From contig JAULSR010000001.1 in the NCBI GenBank assembly GCA_030512295.1, positions 9,447,001-9,511,000 on the forward strand: a stretch of DNA of 64,000 nt. Reading direction: 5' to 3'. Of this stretch, positions 48,466 to 59,734 are shown piece after piece. Each line of letters starts with the position of its first letter. The first letter of the stretch is position 1. Source of the stretch: Bombardia bombarda. Taxonomy: Eukaryota > Ascomycota > Sordariomycetes > Sordariales > Lasiosphaeriaceae. The position numbers and the translations under genes are program-made. The notes under the pieces are model-generated. The model was not told where the DNA came from and did not search any database. It saw nothing but the letters and a program-made list of their open reading frames with translations.

Positions 48466-49618
48466 CGAGATGCATGCTGAGGTTAACTTCGGGACCGGGA
48501 TATTGATAGGGGCGCGTTTACTTTTTTGGACATTCCCATTTATCACAGCGATCACTTTGCGTTTTATTTTTAGCGGATCAAGGGTTTCCTTCGGTCGGCA
48601 TCGGCTTTTGGCATAGCGCATCTGAGAGTAGCGCATGACGTAACTGCTCGTTGATGTTCCTTACTCACAAGCAATTTGGAGTGTTGGCATGGAACTCGGC
48701 GTGTGTACGGAGTACAGATCTTTGGATGGAATGCCCCATCTTCTAGATAAATATCATATTAATCATAATCTTCGCATGCTAGCATAAGCACTCATCAATC
48801 GTTCATCACCGTGAGCCAACATGGATAGGCTGTTGAATGGGGATGAAGGCTGTGCAACTCTAGAGTGCTGCCCCGCTGAGCAGACAGTCGTTCAAGCAAC
48901 CGGCGGGCGCGTGGATAAAATAAAAAAATGAAGTGGTAACCACGGCAGCAGCAGTCTTAGTCCACAAGTAACAGACAAGTGTCTGCAAGGCACTAGTAAG
49001 GAACCTGCGCACAACACCAGTCCACCACGCCAGCCAGGGGCACAGTTGCTCCAAAGTGGTTGCGCCTTGGGCTGCAGGCGTCACACAGACTCGGAAGTGC
49101 TCGGGTTCCTTCGAAGATCGAGCTGGCCTGCCCGCGCTGCCCTGGTCTGAAGCCCGTGTCCGAGAGCGCGATCCCATCAGACCGGACCTGGAAGGACGGG
49201 GATACCTGGCAATTGCCTGACGCGCCAGGGCGGGGTCCCAAGATGATCTGATAAAAAAAGCGAGAGCCAGACGAAGCAAAGTGGGGATGCTGCCTGCAAA
49301 TTTGTAATGGGGTGGTTGGTCTTGAGCTGTTGACGCCAGAAAAGGTGGCTTAACGGCGGGATTACAGGTACTAACAGGCCGAGTCGCGTCAACGCGAACC
49401 CCTGGCGCGCAGTTTTAGCAGAGTGGAACCACGTGCCGACGTGCTGCATTTAAGAATTCGCGACTCCCGGTTCTCTGGTCCAACGCTCCCTCTTTGTCTG
49501 CCGGAACCAAACTTCTACGAACACAATCCGCCACAATTGTCTCGCGATTCTTTCCACCTCGCAGCCCAACCGTCTTGTGTCCTTTGCGCAACTCTTAATT
49601 ATCTTCACAACCGCATCA
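48466..49618. other. Upstream region of the ribonucleotide reductase gene
   Basis: 1.15 kb between the DUF4112 stop and the RNR2 start, containing an MCB-like inverted pair. No coding sequence seen. Confidence 0.6.
49384..49397. promoter_or_regulatory. Inverted ACGCGA pair, MCB/MBF-like
   Basis: TCGCGT-CA-ACGCGA is an inverted repeat 222 bases before the RNR2 ATG. In yeasts the MBF factor binds ACGCG(T/A) cores and drives G1/S genes, including ribonucleotide reductase. The match is by consensus only. Confidence 0.4.
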
Positions 49619-51023
49619 ATGGCTCAGATTACTCCCTCCAAGCAGGCAAGTTGCTCCTCGACTGCCCCGCGCGACCCCTCAGGGACCGCGTCCAAACCGC
49701 GTCCTACCGTGTTTCGCACTCTAACACCACGCGTCTATAGGCTGCCTCCGCGATTGACTCTCTCAGGATGGGGTCTCCCGTCAAGAAGCTCGACTTTAAT
49801 GCCTCCAACAAGGAGAACAAGCCCTTCGATGCCGACCTTGACACGCTCGAGGCAGAGATTGACGCCAAGCACTCGGTCAAGCAGGTCGCAAAGACCGGTG
49901 TCGCGCCCACTGTAAAGCCCGAGGAGATGGACGAGCCTTTGCTCCGGGAAAACGCACAGCGCTTTGTGCTGTTCCCCATCAAGTATCACGAGGTACGTGA
50001 CGCGTCGAAGGATTCCCTCTCTTACGCGTAAAGTGGATCAATAATTAACGAGTCTTGGCATCGCAGATCTGGCAAATGTACAAGAAGGCCGAGGCCTCCT
50101 TCTGGACTGCCGAGGAGATCGATCTGTCCAAGGACCAGCACGACTGGGACAACAAGCTCAACGACGATGAGAGGTACTTCATCTCGCACATCCTGGCCTT
50201 CTTCGCCGCGTCCGATGGCATCGTCAACGAGAACCTGGTGGAGCGTTTTAGCGGAGAGGTCCAGGTCCCCGAGGCCCGCTGCTTCTACGGCTTCCAGATC
50301 ATGATGGAGAACATCCACTCCGAGACATACTCCCTCCTGATCGACACCTACATCAAGGACACCGCCCAGCGGACACATCTCTTTAACGCCATCGACACCA
50401 TCCCCGCTATCCGCAAGAAGGCTGACTGGGCTCTCCGCTGGATCACCGACGACAAGTCCACCTTTGCCCAGCGCCTTGTCGCCTTCGCCGCCGTCGAGGG
50501 CATCTTCTTCAGCGGCGCCTTCGCCTCCATCTTCTGGCTCAAGAAGCGCGGCCTCATGCCCGGCCTGACCTTCTCCAACGAGCTCATCTCGCGCGACGAG
50601 GGTCTCCACACCGACTTTGCCTGCCTGCTCTTCTCCCACCTCAACAGCAGGCCAAGCAGGCAGGTCGTCGAGGACATCATCGTCGATGCCGTCCGCATCG
50701 AGCAGGAGTTCCTTACCGAGGCCCTTCCCTGCGGCCTGCTCGGCATGAACTCGACTCTCATGAAGCAGTACATTGAGTTCGTCGCCGACCGCCTGCTCGT
50801 CGCCCTCGGCAACGACAAGATCTACCGCGTCTCTAACCCCTTCGACTTCATGGAGAACATCTCCCTCGGTGGCAAGACAAACTTCTTCGAAAAGCGCGTC
50901 GGCGAGTACCAGAAGGCCGGCGTTATGGCCAGCGCTAAGAAGCCCACCCCCGCGGGCGAGGCCGATGAGGCCAAGTCGGAGAACGAGAACGGTGGTGACT
51001 TTGCCTTTGACGAGGACTTTTAA
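49619..51023 (+). CDS. RNR2: Ribonucleoside-diphosphate reductase small subunit (R2)
   Basis: Iron-tyrosyl radical subunit that supplies the radical for dNTP synthesis. Exons 49619..49645, 49741..49992 and 50067..51023 give 411 aa. The first intron (95 bases) has a GC donor: CAG/GCAAGT...TATAG. No GT donor keeps frame, and the join reads [20 protein letters not shown]. Diiron and radical signatures are present: [13 protein letters not shown] with the Asp ligand, [13 protein letters not shown] containing ExxH and the radical tyrosine, and [15 protein letters not shown] with the last ExxH-type ligands. The C-terminus FAFDEDF is the conserved tail that docks into the large subunit. Length and motifs match the active class, not the Rnr4-type subunit lacking ligands. 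An MCB-like pair lies upstream, in line with S-phase expression known in yeasts. Confidence 0.96.
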
Positions 51024-51848
51024 CCGGCTCTCGTTTTTGTTTTCGCAATTGCCACCGCGCCTCGTTTTCTTTACGCCTTGTTATGACCTTGTTCTTTAAT
51101 ACCCCCACATTGTATCCAATAATTTCCTTGGCTGTTTCTTTTTTCTTTTACTTCAGGCATAGATGGCGGCGGCGATTTGTGTATTTTGTCTGTTCACGCG
51201 TCCTACCGCACCATGCCCTTCTTCGCCTTTTATATCCCTTGCGGAGATCTGTTGCGTGTTGGATAATTTCTTTGGTCGTTTGCGCAGTCGCATTTAGGAA
51301 AAAAGGAAATGCCGCACACGTTTGTGGCAGGAGTCTAGGCGTTTTTTCTTTACATCATCTTGTATGCTTTTCTCTCTTCTGTAAGAAAGGCTCAACAGCA
51401 ATGGGTGCAGCATTATAGACCGGAATGAAGATAACGGAATAGGATTTGATTTGGGAGGAGGATGAGATTAGGCCAGGACGAGAAATAGAGGCCCCATCAT
51501 CTTTCTTCGGGAGGGATTTGTATGAGTAGAAAAACTCTCTCATAATATTTAGTTCAGGAACCAACAGGTTTTGAGCCAACTCTTGTTCTCTCCATGCTTT
51601 CGATAGTGAATTGGTGTCCATGGATGTTTTGGGATCCAGTCCGAATCGTCTTTGAATGATATGATGCCTGTTTTCTTTTGTTTCTCTTTTAAAACCACCA
51701 CTTATCCACCTATGCTAACGCCCCTGCATGCCCGCCAATAAGTCGGAGATGCAGATGTCTGTCTGTCTGCATGTCTTTTTGTCTGTGCCTGAACAGCCGA
51801 CCACAGTCCCCAGAAAGCGAACCCATCCCCTTCCACTCAACAACCCCC
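51024..51848. other. Convergent 3' intergenic region
   Basis: 825 bases between the stops of RNR2 (+) and SRP9 (-). T-rich on the plus strand just past RNR2. No coding sequence seen. Confidence 0.6.
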
Positions 51849-52462
51849 TCACCGCTTCCCCTTCTTCTTCTTCCCCTTCCCCCCCGCCGTCCCCCCCGCA
51901 GCCGGCTGCTGCGCACTCGCCGCCGCCGGTGCCGGCCCTCCCCCCTGCACAGGCGTCTGCACGCCACTCCCACTTGCCGCCGCAGCATCAACATCCATCG
52001 CGGCACCCTCCGCCGCCTCCTCGCTCTTGATCTCCGGCAGCGCAGCCATGCGGCGCGCAAGCGTGCCGAGCATCTGCACCAGGCGCGACACCTCGGCGGC
52101 CTTGGACGTCTTGTACTTGAGCGCGACGCCGCTCTGGGGGTCGAACGTCTTGAGCACGAGGTGGCCGCGGGGGGTTTTGTCGCTGCTGCGGATGTGGTGG
52201 ATGATGGGAGTGGTTGGCCTGCGGCGGTGGCGGTGGCGGCGGCGGCCTTGTCGGCTTCCTTCTCGGCCTTGGTGCGCCGGCGGGCGGGCTTGAGGTGGTA
52301 TTTTGTTGTGATGCGGGTCTGGGAGGGTGGTTAGTGAAGGTTGGGGGGGATGGGGAGAGAGAGAGGGGAGGGGGGTGAGGGACGACATACAGTTTCTGGG
52401 CGCGCGGAAAGGAGCAGCGCCGACTGGGTAAGCCAGTCTTCGCTCTTCTCGTAGTAGGGCAT
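51849..52462 (-). CDS. Signal recognition particle subunit SRP9/SRP21-like, with one apparent frame break
   Basis: RNA-binding subunit of the SRP Alu domain, which slows translation during ER targeting. Exons complement(52391..52462) and (51849..52318), intron 72 bases. It starts MPYYEKSEDWLTQSALLLSA, then TRITTKYHLKP, the SRP9-21 fold. The second half, GHLVLKTFDPQSGVALKYKT then EVSRLVQMLGTLARRMA, also matches but lies one frame away. No GT donor occurs in the stretch between, so an intron cannot join them. The change fits a run of six C on the coding strand (52169-52174) that would need seven; with one extra base the whole gene is a 180-aa frame ending in a Lys-rich tail (GKKKKGKR). Either a consensus error or ribosomal slippage explains it. 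I favour the error. Confidence 0.8.
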
Positions 52463-53220
52463 CCTGGCGGTTTGGCTGGGAGACAAAGTAGGTGTGGAAG
52501 CTGGCTATCTACGTAGGTAGCTGGGGAGCACGCTTAGGGAGGTCGACTGGTCCAAGCAAATATTATCAATCAAGTTTTGCGCCGTAGTGTATGGGCGTCA
52601 AATAATCGGTCACTGATGCTAGAATGTGGATGGCGCAGATGTTTGGCGCGCGTGTGAGGTCAAGATGGCACGTCGTGTGAGCGGGTGGGCAAGGTGAGTC
52701 CGTCCCAACGTCGACTGCACTTTAGGGTGCGGGTTGATGGTGGTGTCCATTGGAGTTTTGGTGCCATTGGGGTGGGAGTGTGGGTTCTATGGTGGGGGTG
52801 GTGCGGGGCGCTACCCCAAAGCATGCATTGCAGCTTGGCAGGTCAAGGAGGAGGGGGTGGTGTATAAAAGAGCTGTGAACGCGAACAATTAGACGAGTTT
52901 TAATTTATCTGCAGATACAGACATTAGATTGTGATGGTGTCAAGGTACAGCAAACATAATACTATTCTGAAGTCAACACTTCTATATACAGCGACTATGA
53001 TAGCAAAATACCCACGGCTGCTCATAGCACATCCCCACAAAGCAAAGCCCCTTTTAAATCGATCCCATCACCATCCAAAGACGCCTCAGCATGCAAAACA
53101 GGGTATCTCAATGCTGCCATTCCGTTATTCCCCTCGCCGGTCCCCTAACCACAAAAACGAACCCCATCAAAACATTCAAGCCCCCAGCTCCAGCCCTCTC
53201 TCACCTCCTTCCCCTCCCTC
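52463..53220. other. Intergenic region between SRP9 and SWD2
   Basis: 758 bases holding the SRP9 promoter and the SWD2 3' UTR (both genes minus strand). G-rich on the plus strand between 52,740 and 52,860. No coding sequence seen. Confidence 0.6.
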
Positions 53221-54499
53221 CTAAGCATTAGGGTCTGGAAGCCAGAACATGAGCTCCTGATCCGCCGTCGCCAGCATATTATAGCACGGATTATACGCAA
53301 TCACCGCCGCCTCCCGCTTGTCCTCCAGCACATGCACCGGCTCGAGCACCTTGTTCCCACTAGGCGTCGCCATCGTATCCCACACCAACACGTCCTTCTT
53401 CGACCCGCTCAGCACATATCGCCCGTCAGGCGTGAAGCAGCAATCACCACTGCTCTCCGCCGTGCCGCCGTCGCTCTCCCCGACAGCCAGCCGCCTCGTG
53501 CCGCCGCCGGGCTTCCGCAGGTACGCCTTGAGGCTGCCGTCGAAGGCGTCGATGAGGAAGTGGCCGTTGTAGCGCGAGCCCAGCAGCAGGTGCTTGCCGT
53601 CGTTGGAGAACTCGAGCACGGTCCAGCCCCTGAAGGCGGCGTCCGCGTCGGCCGGCCCGCGCGCCTTGAGCACGTCGAAGACGCCGAAGGGGGCTTTGTT
53701 GATCTTGCGGTAGTCGTAGAGCAGCACGCTGCCGGCGGCGGGCGAGGCGACCGCGAATACGTTGCCGGACGGGTCCCAGGCGGTGAGGTGGGGCGTGTGC
53801 AGGAAGAGCTTGGCGGTGCACTGCTTCGTGCTGAGGTTCCAGAGACAGACGGTGTTGTCGAGACTGCAGGATATGAAGTCGTCGGAGCCCGGGTGCAGCG
53901 CGATGCTGGTGACGGCGCCCTCGTGGCCCTCGAAGTAGCGGATGAAGGAGTTGTCCTGTGTGGCGAGGTATCTTATGGCATCTGTGGGGGTGAGTGTGTC
54001 AGCCTCCTTGCATGTAAACGGTCTCTGTGACTACCATAGCCTGGGAGGAGATGGTCGGACCATTTTGTTTTGTACTGGCGTAGATGATGCCCGTGCTTGC
54101 GTGCGTGAACTTTGCGAGCTTCACGCCGTATTTCTTGCTCAAGAGGCTCTTGTCATAGCGCCCTTCCCTGACGTTGTAGATCTGGATCGTCTCGTCGCTC
54201 TCCGAGGTCATGCAGAACTCGCCCTTGTCGTCGAAGTCGATCGACACGATATAAGGTGGCGGCTGACCCTCCTTAAGGTTGTCGCGCTGGAATAACTACC
54301 GGGGCAAAATTAGCGATCGTCAAGGGGACCTAGCAATCTTGAACTTCAATCGCACCTTTGTCGGTCGAAAGCTCGATATCACATCGGCTACCCGCGATGT
54401 GCTGGGCAGGTTCGAGCCGAGTGTTCTGGTGATGTTGAGCGACGGCGTGGCCGTGGACGGTGGTGCCGGCTCGTCGATATCCATTGGAGTTGAGGCCAT
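53221..54499 (-). CDS. SWD2: WD40 protein Swd2 (COMPASS and cleavage/polyadenylation subunit)
   Basis: WDR82-family protein shared by the Set1/COMPASS H3K4 methyltransferase and the 3'-end processing complex of yeast. Exons complement(54356..54499), (54061..54295) and (53221..53981), introns 60 and 79 bases, 379 aa. After a short Pro/Thr-rich head, the sequence VSIDFDDKGEFCMTSESDET then IQIYNVREGRYDKSLLSKKY, GVKLAKFTH and GIIYASTKQND matches the Swd2 signature. Further repeats are YFEGHEGAVTSIALHPGSDD, SLDNTVCLWNLSTKQC and LLLGSRYNGHFLIDAFDGSL. The family is a seven-bladed propeller; repeat spacing here agrees. Splice sites are fixed by phase at PTK/LFQRDN and QN(D)AIRYLA. Confidence 0.93.
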
Positions 54500-55765
54500 C
54501 TTTCAGGCGGCGATGTTGTCGTGGCCCTTGGGTTTTAGAGGGCGGGCTGCCAGAAAACGATCATGACTTGTGTGTGCGGCCAAGCTTCGGGGGTTGCAGT
54601 GATGCTTTCTTTGTGAATGAAAGCGTGGAGCACTGGAGACGCGCCGCGCCGTTTCTGCCGGGCGGCATGAAATGCGACCAGCCGACAGTGGGCTTTTGTT
54701 ATACCCGATTGGGTTAGTGTATCTTGGAGCTTGAACGTTATTATCGATGAAGCTCAATAGGCGTACGGAATATTTCTGTCCCACAACGCTTGGATGTTGG
54801 TGCAGAATTACTTATCTCTAGATAAAAGTAGGCAATACAATATGAGTAGTCGCACATGTACTGCGCTTCACAGTCAAACCCCAATTGCGATGGTAGAGGA
54901 CAAAGAACATTAAGAGCGTCACCCGTATCATTCCCGAACCGGACCCTAACCCTCGAGCACCCCATTCGTCGCATTCTTTACCTATATTTCCGTACTTATT
55001 TTTATTTATCGGCTGCAGTGCAGCACCAGCTGACGATGGACAGACTTATTCAAATTGAGACATTCCAAGCTAAGTAGACCAGCCTGTGAGTCGTTACACG
55101 GATACTTGAGGCCATTGAGACAACCCCAAAATCATACCACTCCCAATTCCATCCTCTTCTCTCATCTAGTCAAGCATCCCCGGCCGATATGTTTTCCCAC
55201 TCTGGCGACTTGTGGGGTTTTGTTCCTGGACGAGAGCCCGAGACACGGAGCTTCGGGGCAGCGTGGTCTGTGCTGAAGCTTCATTATGAGCTCCAGCGCC
55301 TGAATATGGGGCTTTTTGGGACCCTTGAAGGTCATTGGAGCGCCGACTCCGCAGGCATGTCATGACTGAGCCAGGGTAAATTTCCCCCGACGGCAGCGGC
55401 AGCAGCATCTCTAATACCGACCGCACAGTCTCATATATCTGTGCCGAGTCAAGACCACTAGTACCGTGATGGTTCTAGTATAACCTCTTCTGACATTCCT
55501 TTTTATTTTCATTTTTATTCTCTAGAATCACCTATGTACCTCGAAAGTTGACGGACCAATTCCCCTCCCTCACGAGCCGCGCCCACGAGCCGCGCCCACG
55601 ACCCGCGCCCTCCTCCTCAGCCGCTTGCGGTGGTGAATTTCCCTCCGCTCCAGCGCCGGCAACACTCGGCTTAGGCGGGAAAACGGGCAGCACCCTCGAA
55701 AGTCGATATCTCGCAACGGACGCAGACAGCAGGGGCAGAGCACAGCAGCAACAGCAACAGCAACA
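54500..55765. other. Divergent upstream region of SWD2 and the carrier gene
   Basis: 1.27 kb between opposite start codons. An open frame just before the carrier ATG (55548-55765) lacks an ATG and encodes only low-complexity sequence ending in a CAA/CAG repeat, so I treat it as leader. No other content recognised. Confidence 0.6.
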
Positions 55766-56830
55766 ATGTCCACAACGGCTGGGTATGTGTCCACTCATCA
55801 CGACAAGCCAATTAGGGCCCAATGCTAACAACAACCGCAGCGCCTTCATAGCAGGCGGGATCGCCGCCTGCGGAGCAGTAACGGCGACACATCCCTTCGA
55901 GACGGTCAAGATCCGCATGCAGTTGCAGGGCGAGCTGCAAGACAAGGGCCACCAGCCGCACCACTACCGCGGCCCCATCCACGGCGTCTCCGTCATCGTC
56001 CGCAACGAAGGGCTCCGCGGCATCTACCGCGGCCTCGGCTGCGCCTACATCTACCAGGTCCTGCTCAACGGCTGCCGCCTCGGCTTCTACGAGCCCATGC
56101 GCACCCGCCTCACCTCGCTCATCTTCAACGACGAGAAGGCCCAGAGCCTGGCGGTCAACATGTTCTGCGGCGCCGCCTCGGGCATTATGGGTGCCGCCGC
56201 CGGCAGCCCCTTCTTCCTGGCCAAGACGCGCCTGCAGAGCTTCTCGCCCTTCTTGCCCGTCGGCACGCAGCACAGCTACAGGAACGCATGGGACGGTCTG
56301 TCGCAGATCTTCCGCGCCGAGGGCGTCCGCGGCCTATACCGCGGCATCGGCGCCGCCATGATCCGCACCGGCTTCGGCAGCTCGGTCCAGCTGCCCACCT
56401 ACTTCTTCGCCAAGCGCCGTCTGGTTAGGCACCTGGGCATGGAGGAGGGGCCCGCGCTGCATCTTGCTAGCAGCACAGCCAGTGGTTTTGTTGTGTGTGT
56501 TGTCATGCACCCACCAGGTAAGCTTATAGCGTCCTCCACCTTCTTGCTTTCTTTTTACGCCCTGAAGATGAGACACAACTTACTGACTTTAACTAAGACA
56601 CCATCATGTCCCGCCTGTACAACCAAAACGGCAACCTCTACCGCGGCGTCTTCGACTGCCTGGCCAAGACGATACGCACCGAGGGCTTCTTCGCCATCTA
56701 CAAGGGCTTCCTGCCCCACCTGGCGAGAATCCTACCGCACACCATCCTGACGCTGAGTCTGGCCGAGCAGACCAACAAACTTATTAGGAAGCTGGAGGAT
56801 CGCATATTAGCGCCCAAGACTGACTTGTAG
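55766..56830 (+). CDS. Mitochondrial carrier, oxaloacetate carrier (Oac1)-like
   Basis: Inner-membrane transporter of the SLC25 family. Exons 55766..55782, 55841..56517 and 56598..56830, introns 58 and 80 bases, 308 aa, the normal carrier size. Three tandem repeats each begin with the carrier signature PX(D/E)XX(K/R): HPFETVKIRMQ, SPFFLAKTRLQ and HPPDTIMSRLYNQ. The second lacks the acidic residue (Phe-Phe in its place), as in the Oac1 group. GAFIAGGIAACGAVTATHPF forms helix 1. The 17-base first exon encodes MSTTAG; its join (GG/C) is required to keep the helix start. In yeast Oac1 moves oxaloacetate, sulfate and isopropylmalate. Substrate here is inferred from overall resemblance (LLNGCRLGFYEPMR, SVQLPTYFFAKRRL). 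Confidence 0.88.
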
Positions 56831-57354
56831 CAGTAGTGGGTGGAAGCGTGGTCGGTGGGCGCATGTGCATGTGCATGTGCATAACGGCGTGTGGCGTTGG
56901 AAAGAAAAAGGAAGACATCTTCTGATAAATGCATGGTATAATTTTAACAAAGGGAAACACTAACTGTTGTGTCTTTTATGGGCGTTTCTTCTGTTATACA
57001 GTCTGGTTCGGAGGTGGGTGGGGGAAAAGGAAAGCGTGTTAGTTGATGTTGGTATCGATTCTTGGCATCTATCATATTGTTTAGGGGGTCACATAGTATA
57101 TATTCTGCTAGAATTGTATATGTTATACATCTCTTTATTGCTTCATTGTAGTGTCTATATTTGGTATGTAGAACCGGAGTATTTATTTCCACATGCATTG
57201 GCAGGTTCCCTCCCACCTATGAAGTGGTACAAGAAACTCGCAGATCGCCTGTGAACAAACACAGAACTGCAATCGAAACATTCACACGTTCACACCGAAC
57301 GACGCTTTTCATTTATACCTAATGTGTCTGTCTATACACTCAATCCCTTGTCAA
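56831..57354. other. Convergent 3' intergenic region
   Basis: 524 bases between the stops of the carrier (+) and CTU2 (-). AT-rich, with a short GTGCAT repeat near 56,864. No coding sequence. Confidence 0.6.
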
Positions 57355-58694
57355 CTACCCCCTAGTAGACCTCTCACACCCATAACACAACCTCCCCCGA
57401 CTCGACGCCGTCCCATCCAATCCCCCGCCATCGCCCAGCTCCCCGCGCCACCGCTCATCCCCCTGCTCGTCCAGCGGCATGTTGCACACGCCACATCTCT
57501 GCTTCTGTCCTTCTCTCGTCTCCTCCAGCCGCAACAGCTTCCCCGTCGTGCGCGCCACGTTCGCCACGACCGAGGGGTAGTTCTCCTCCACATCGGCAAA
57601 GTAGCGCAACATGACCTCTTCGATGCTAAGGTCCTTGTGGGAGACTATTGATGCGGAAGTCAGAGAAGAAGGGGGAGGTATGAGCTCTGTCAGAGGTGGC
57701 GAGGGAAGGGTGGTGTATGTGACGAGTTCTTTGCGGAGGATGTCGCGGAGGGGGTGGTAGATTAGGATGCTGGATGTGCTACTACTACTACTACTACTAC
57801 TAGTAGTCTCATCTTCCTGTGCTGGTGTTGACGTAGTGGTGGTAGTAGTATAGTCGACAATGGGCAAAACACCATCATTAACCTGCCACGGCAGCGAGAA
57901 TCCCCTCCCCTTTGCCGTCTCAGCGAGCGTCAGCTCCGCCAGCGCCGTCGTGCTGTGGCCGAGCAGCACCGTGTTGCAGCCATGCGTGCGCGCCGACGCG
58001 ATCAGGAGGTGTCGCGTGAAGAGGCGGGTCATGTCGGCCCGCGAGGTGGTGGATGGGAGGCGCGCGAGCAGGTCGCTCAGTTTCTGCTCCGGGGTGTTGT
58101 CGTCTCCATTGCTACTGCTGCTGGTGGACGGCAGCGTCGACCAGTCGATGGTCTTTACGCCGAGGGCTGCCGAGAGCGGCACGCGCTGGAAGTCGAAGCG
58201 CGGGTAGCGCTGGCGGTAGCGGTCGAGGAGGGCCTCTGTCTGCTGCTCATTTCCGGTTGAGGGTGTGGATGAGGAGGAGGCGTCGACATGGACGACCGTG
58301 AGCTCAAAGGGCGCTGCTCTGCCCTTGGCCAGCTGGAACTCGACGTTCTCGTTGAGGAGGTGGACCAGGACGGAGGAGGACACGCCGAGTGAGAGGCCGA
58401 GTAGGTATTTGCGCTGGCTGCTGGCCGGGGGGCCTTGGCCGCCGCCGCCGCCGTTGGGGGCCTTGGTCTCTTTGCCTAGGATGCCGATCTGCTTGATGCA
58501 CTTGGTCGAGATGAATTTAGCGAAGCAGTCCCTGATTTACTGTTAGCTTCGAGTTCAATAACGCAAAGTTTCTAATAAAATGCATACCTGCAGACGGGCT
58601 GTGATCTGCTGTCCAGAGTCGCTTCCTGGGCTCTGCACTTGAGGCATGGCCGTGCAAGTGGCGACCCCGCTGAGGTCTCTGTCTCGGATGCCAT
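57355..58694 (-). CDS. CTU2: Cytoplasmic tRNA 2-thiolation protein 2 (Ctu2/Ncs2)
   Basis: Works with Ctu1/Ncs6 to add the 2-thio group to wobble uridine of Lys, Glu and Gln tRNAs. Exons complement(58588..58694) and (57355..58531), intron 56 bases, 427 aa. An N-terminal zinc-type pair (PCLKCRAQEATLDS...PVCRDCF) spans the splice. FISTKCIKQIGILGK and RKYLLGLSLGVSSSVLVHLL follow; GVSSS replaces the PP-loop SGGxDS motif, as expected for this non-catalytic partner. TRLFTRHLLIASARTHGCNT and HSTTALAELTLAETAKGRGF match the family core. The C-terminus has two more CxxC pairs (RCGVCNMPLDEQ, LCYGCERS). Two low-complexity Ser/Thr runs (near 57,780-57,850) look like expanded linkers. Confidence 0.93.
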
Positions 58695-59194
58695 AAGTCG
58701 ATCGCACTTTGGCGGTGCCAGCTGGTTCGAGGAATGGCGCGCAAAAACATGGAACTGCCAGAGTCTAAGTGCGACGGGTTAAAGATGAGAGAGCGGTTAT
58801 TGCAAGATTGACTCACTCATCTTCCATCTGAACTTTCAGTCGTCCTCAAATTTGGAGATGAAGGGTTAGGGTTTTACCCCGACCAACGGACAAAAAGGGG
58901 CATTGTCCACGGTTGCACAAACTCTTGTTGGGCATAGTGATTAAAAGCGAACTTATCTATTCTGTTAACGACCACCAGGTATTTTGGAAAATATATCGGG
59001 CATCACTCCTGGTAAACCTGGTGAGCATAAGCTCGTCTACATCATATGTTCAAAAGCGACATTGGTGAAGATCATAGTTTATCTCCCCGGAGCATAGCCA
59101 TGAGTCCAAACAAGTCAGACGGAAGGGAACGCAGGGGGAAACCACGATATCATAACCACGAGGTACAACAGAGAAAAGGGCAAAAAAGAAAGAT
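58695..59194. other. CTU2 upstream region
   Basis: 500 bases between the CTU2 start and the tRNA-Ala gene. No coding sequence recognised. Confidence 0.55.
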
Positions 59195-59288
59195 TGGACA
59201 GTACCGGATTCGAACCGATGACCTTTCACAAGGTGCAACTCTGTGAAGAAAATGCAAAGCGAAAATCATACCCCTAGACCAAATGCCC
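59195..59288 (-). tRNA. tRNA-Ala (anticodon TGC) with a 22-base intron
   Basis: Read on the minus strand the 94 bases fold as a cloverleaf: acceptor GGGCATT with ACTGTCC, D arm GTCTAGGGGTATGAT, anticodon stem TTCGC with GTGAA, T arm ATCGG-TTCGAAT-CCGGT, and discriminator A. Loop TTTGCA-(intron)-T gives anticodon TGC with the intron at 59231-59252, one base 3' of the anticodon as in nuclear tRNAs; the intron contains TTGCA, which can pair with the anticodon. The G3-U70 pair and A73 are the alanine identity elements. One acceptor mismatch (position 6-67, T-C) is present. Confidence 0.85.
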
Positions 59289-59734
59289 TTCTTGTGATTT
59301 GCTTGTTGTTTTGGCCTCGGTGGACGGGTTTTGTTCAGTCCGGACGGTTGGGATTCCTCAGTCTCATCTTATGTTTCGCCGATGCTTTCAATCTAAAGTA
59401 CAATTCTATTATTAAACTGAATTTGTTCATGTATTTTGATAAGTATAGTAACATACTATTCTTATTTAGTGACCCACCCATCGCGACTCCGTATTTCTAT
59501 CACGAATAAACATTCCCGTGTTTCTGTGACTATGTTAGCTTTGTAAAGGAAAAGCGTTATTGTCAACATTTGTATCATCGCCTTCTTACCTGAACATCAA
59601 CGCATTACTCCGAATAGATAACAGGTACAGCCCACGAGACGAAGAAGTCTCTCTCTTAAAACCATCCATCAAAGTTGTTGTAAACCGTTCATAGCCAGCC
59701 AAGCGTGATGTATGTATGCGTTGTGATGTTACCC
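59289..59734. other. Intergenic region between tRNA-Ala and the bZIP gene
   Basis: 446 bases, AT-rich, holding the bZIP 3' UTR. No coding sequence recognised. Confidence 0.55.

Noticed and set aside
55548..55765. N-terminal extension of the mitochondrial carrier
   Set aside because: In-frame but lacks an ATG upstream of 55766, and carriers start close to helix 1; the spliced MSTTAG start fits better.
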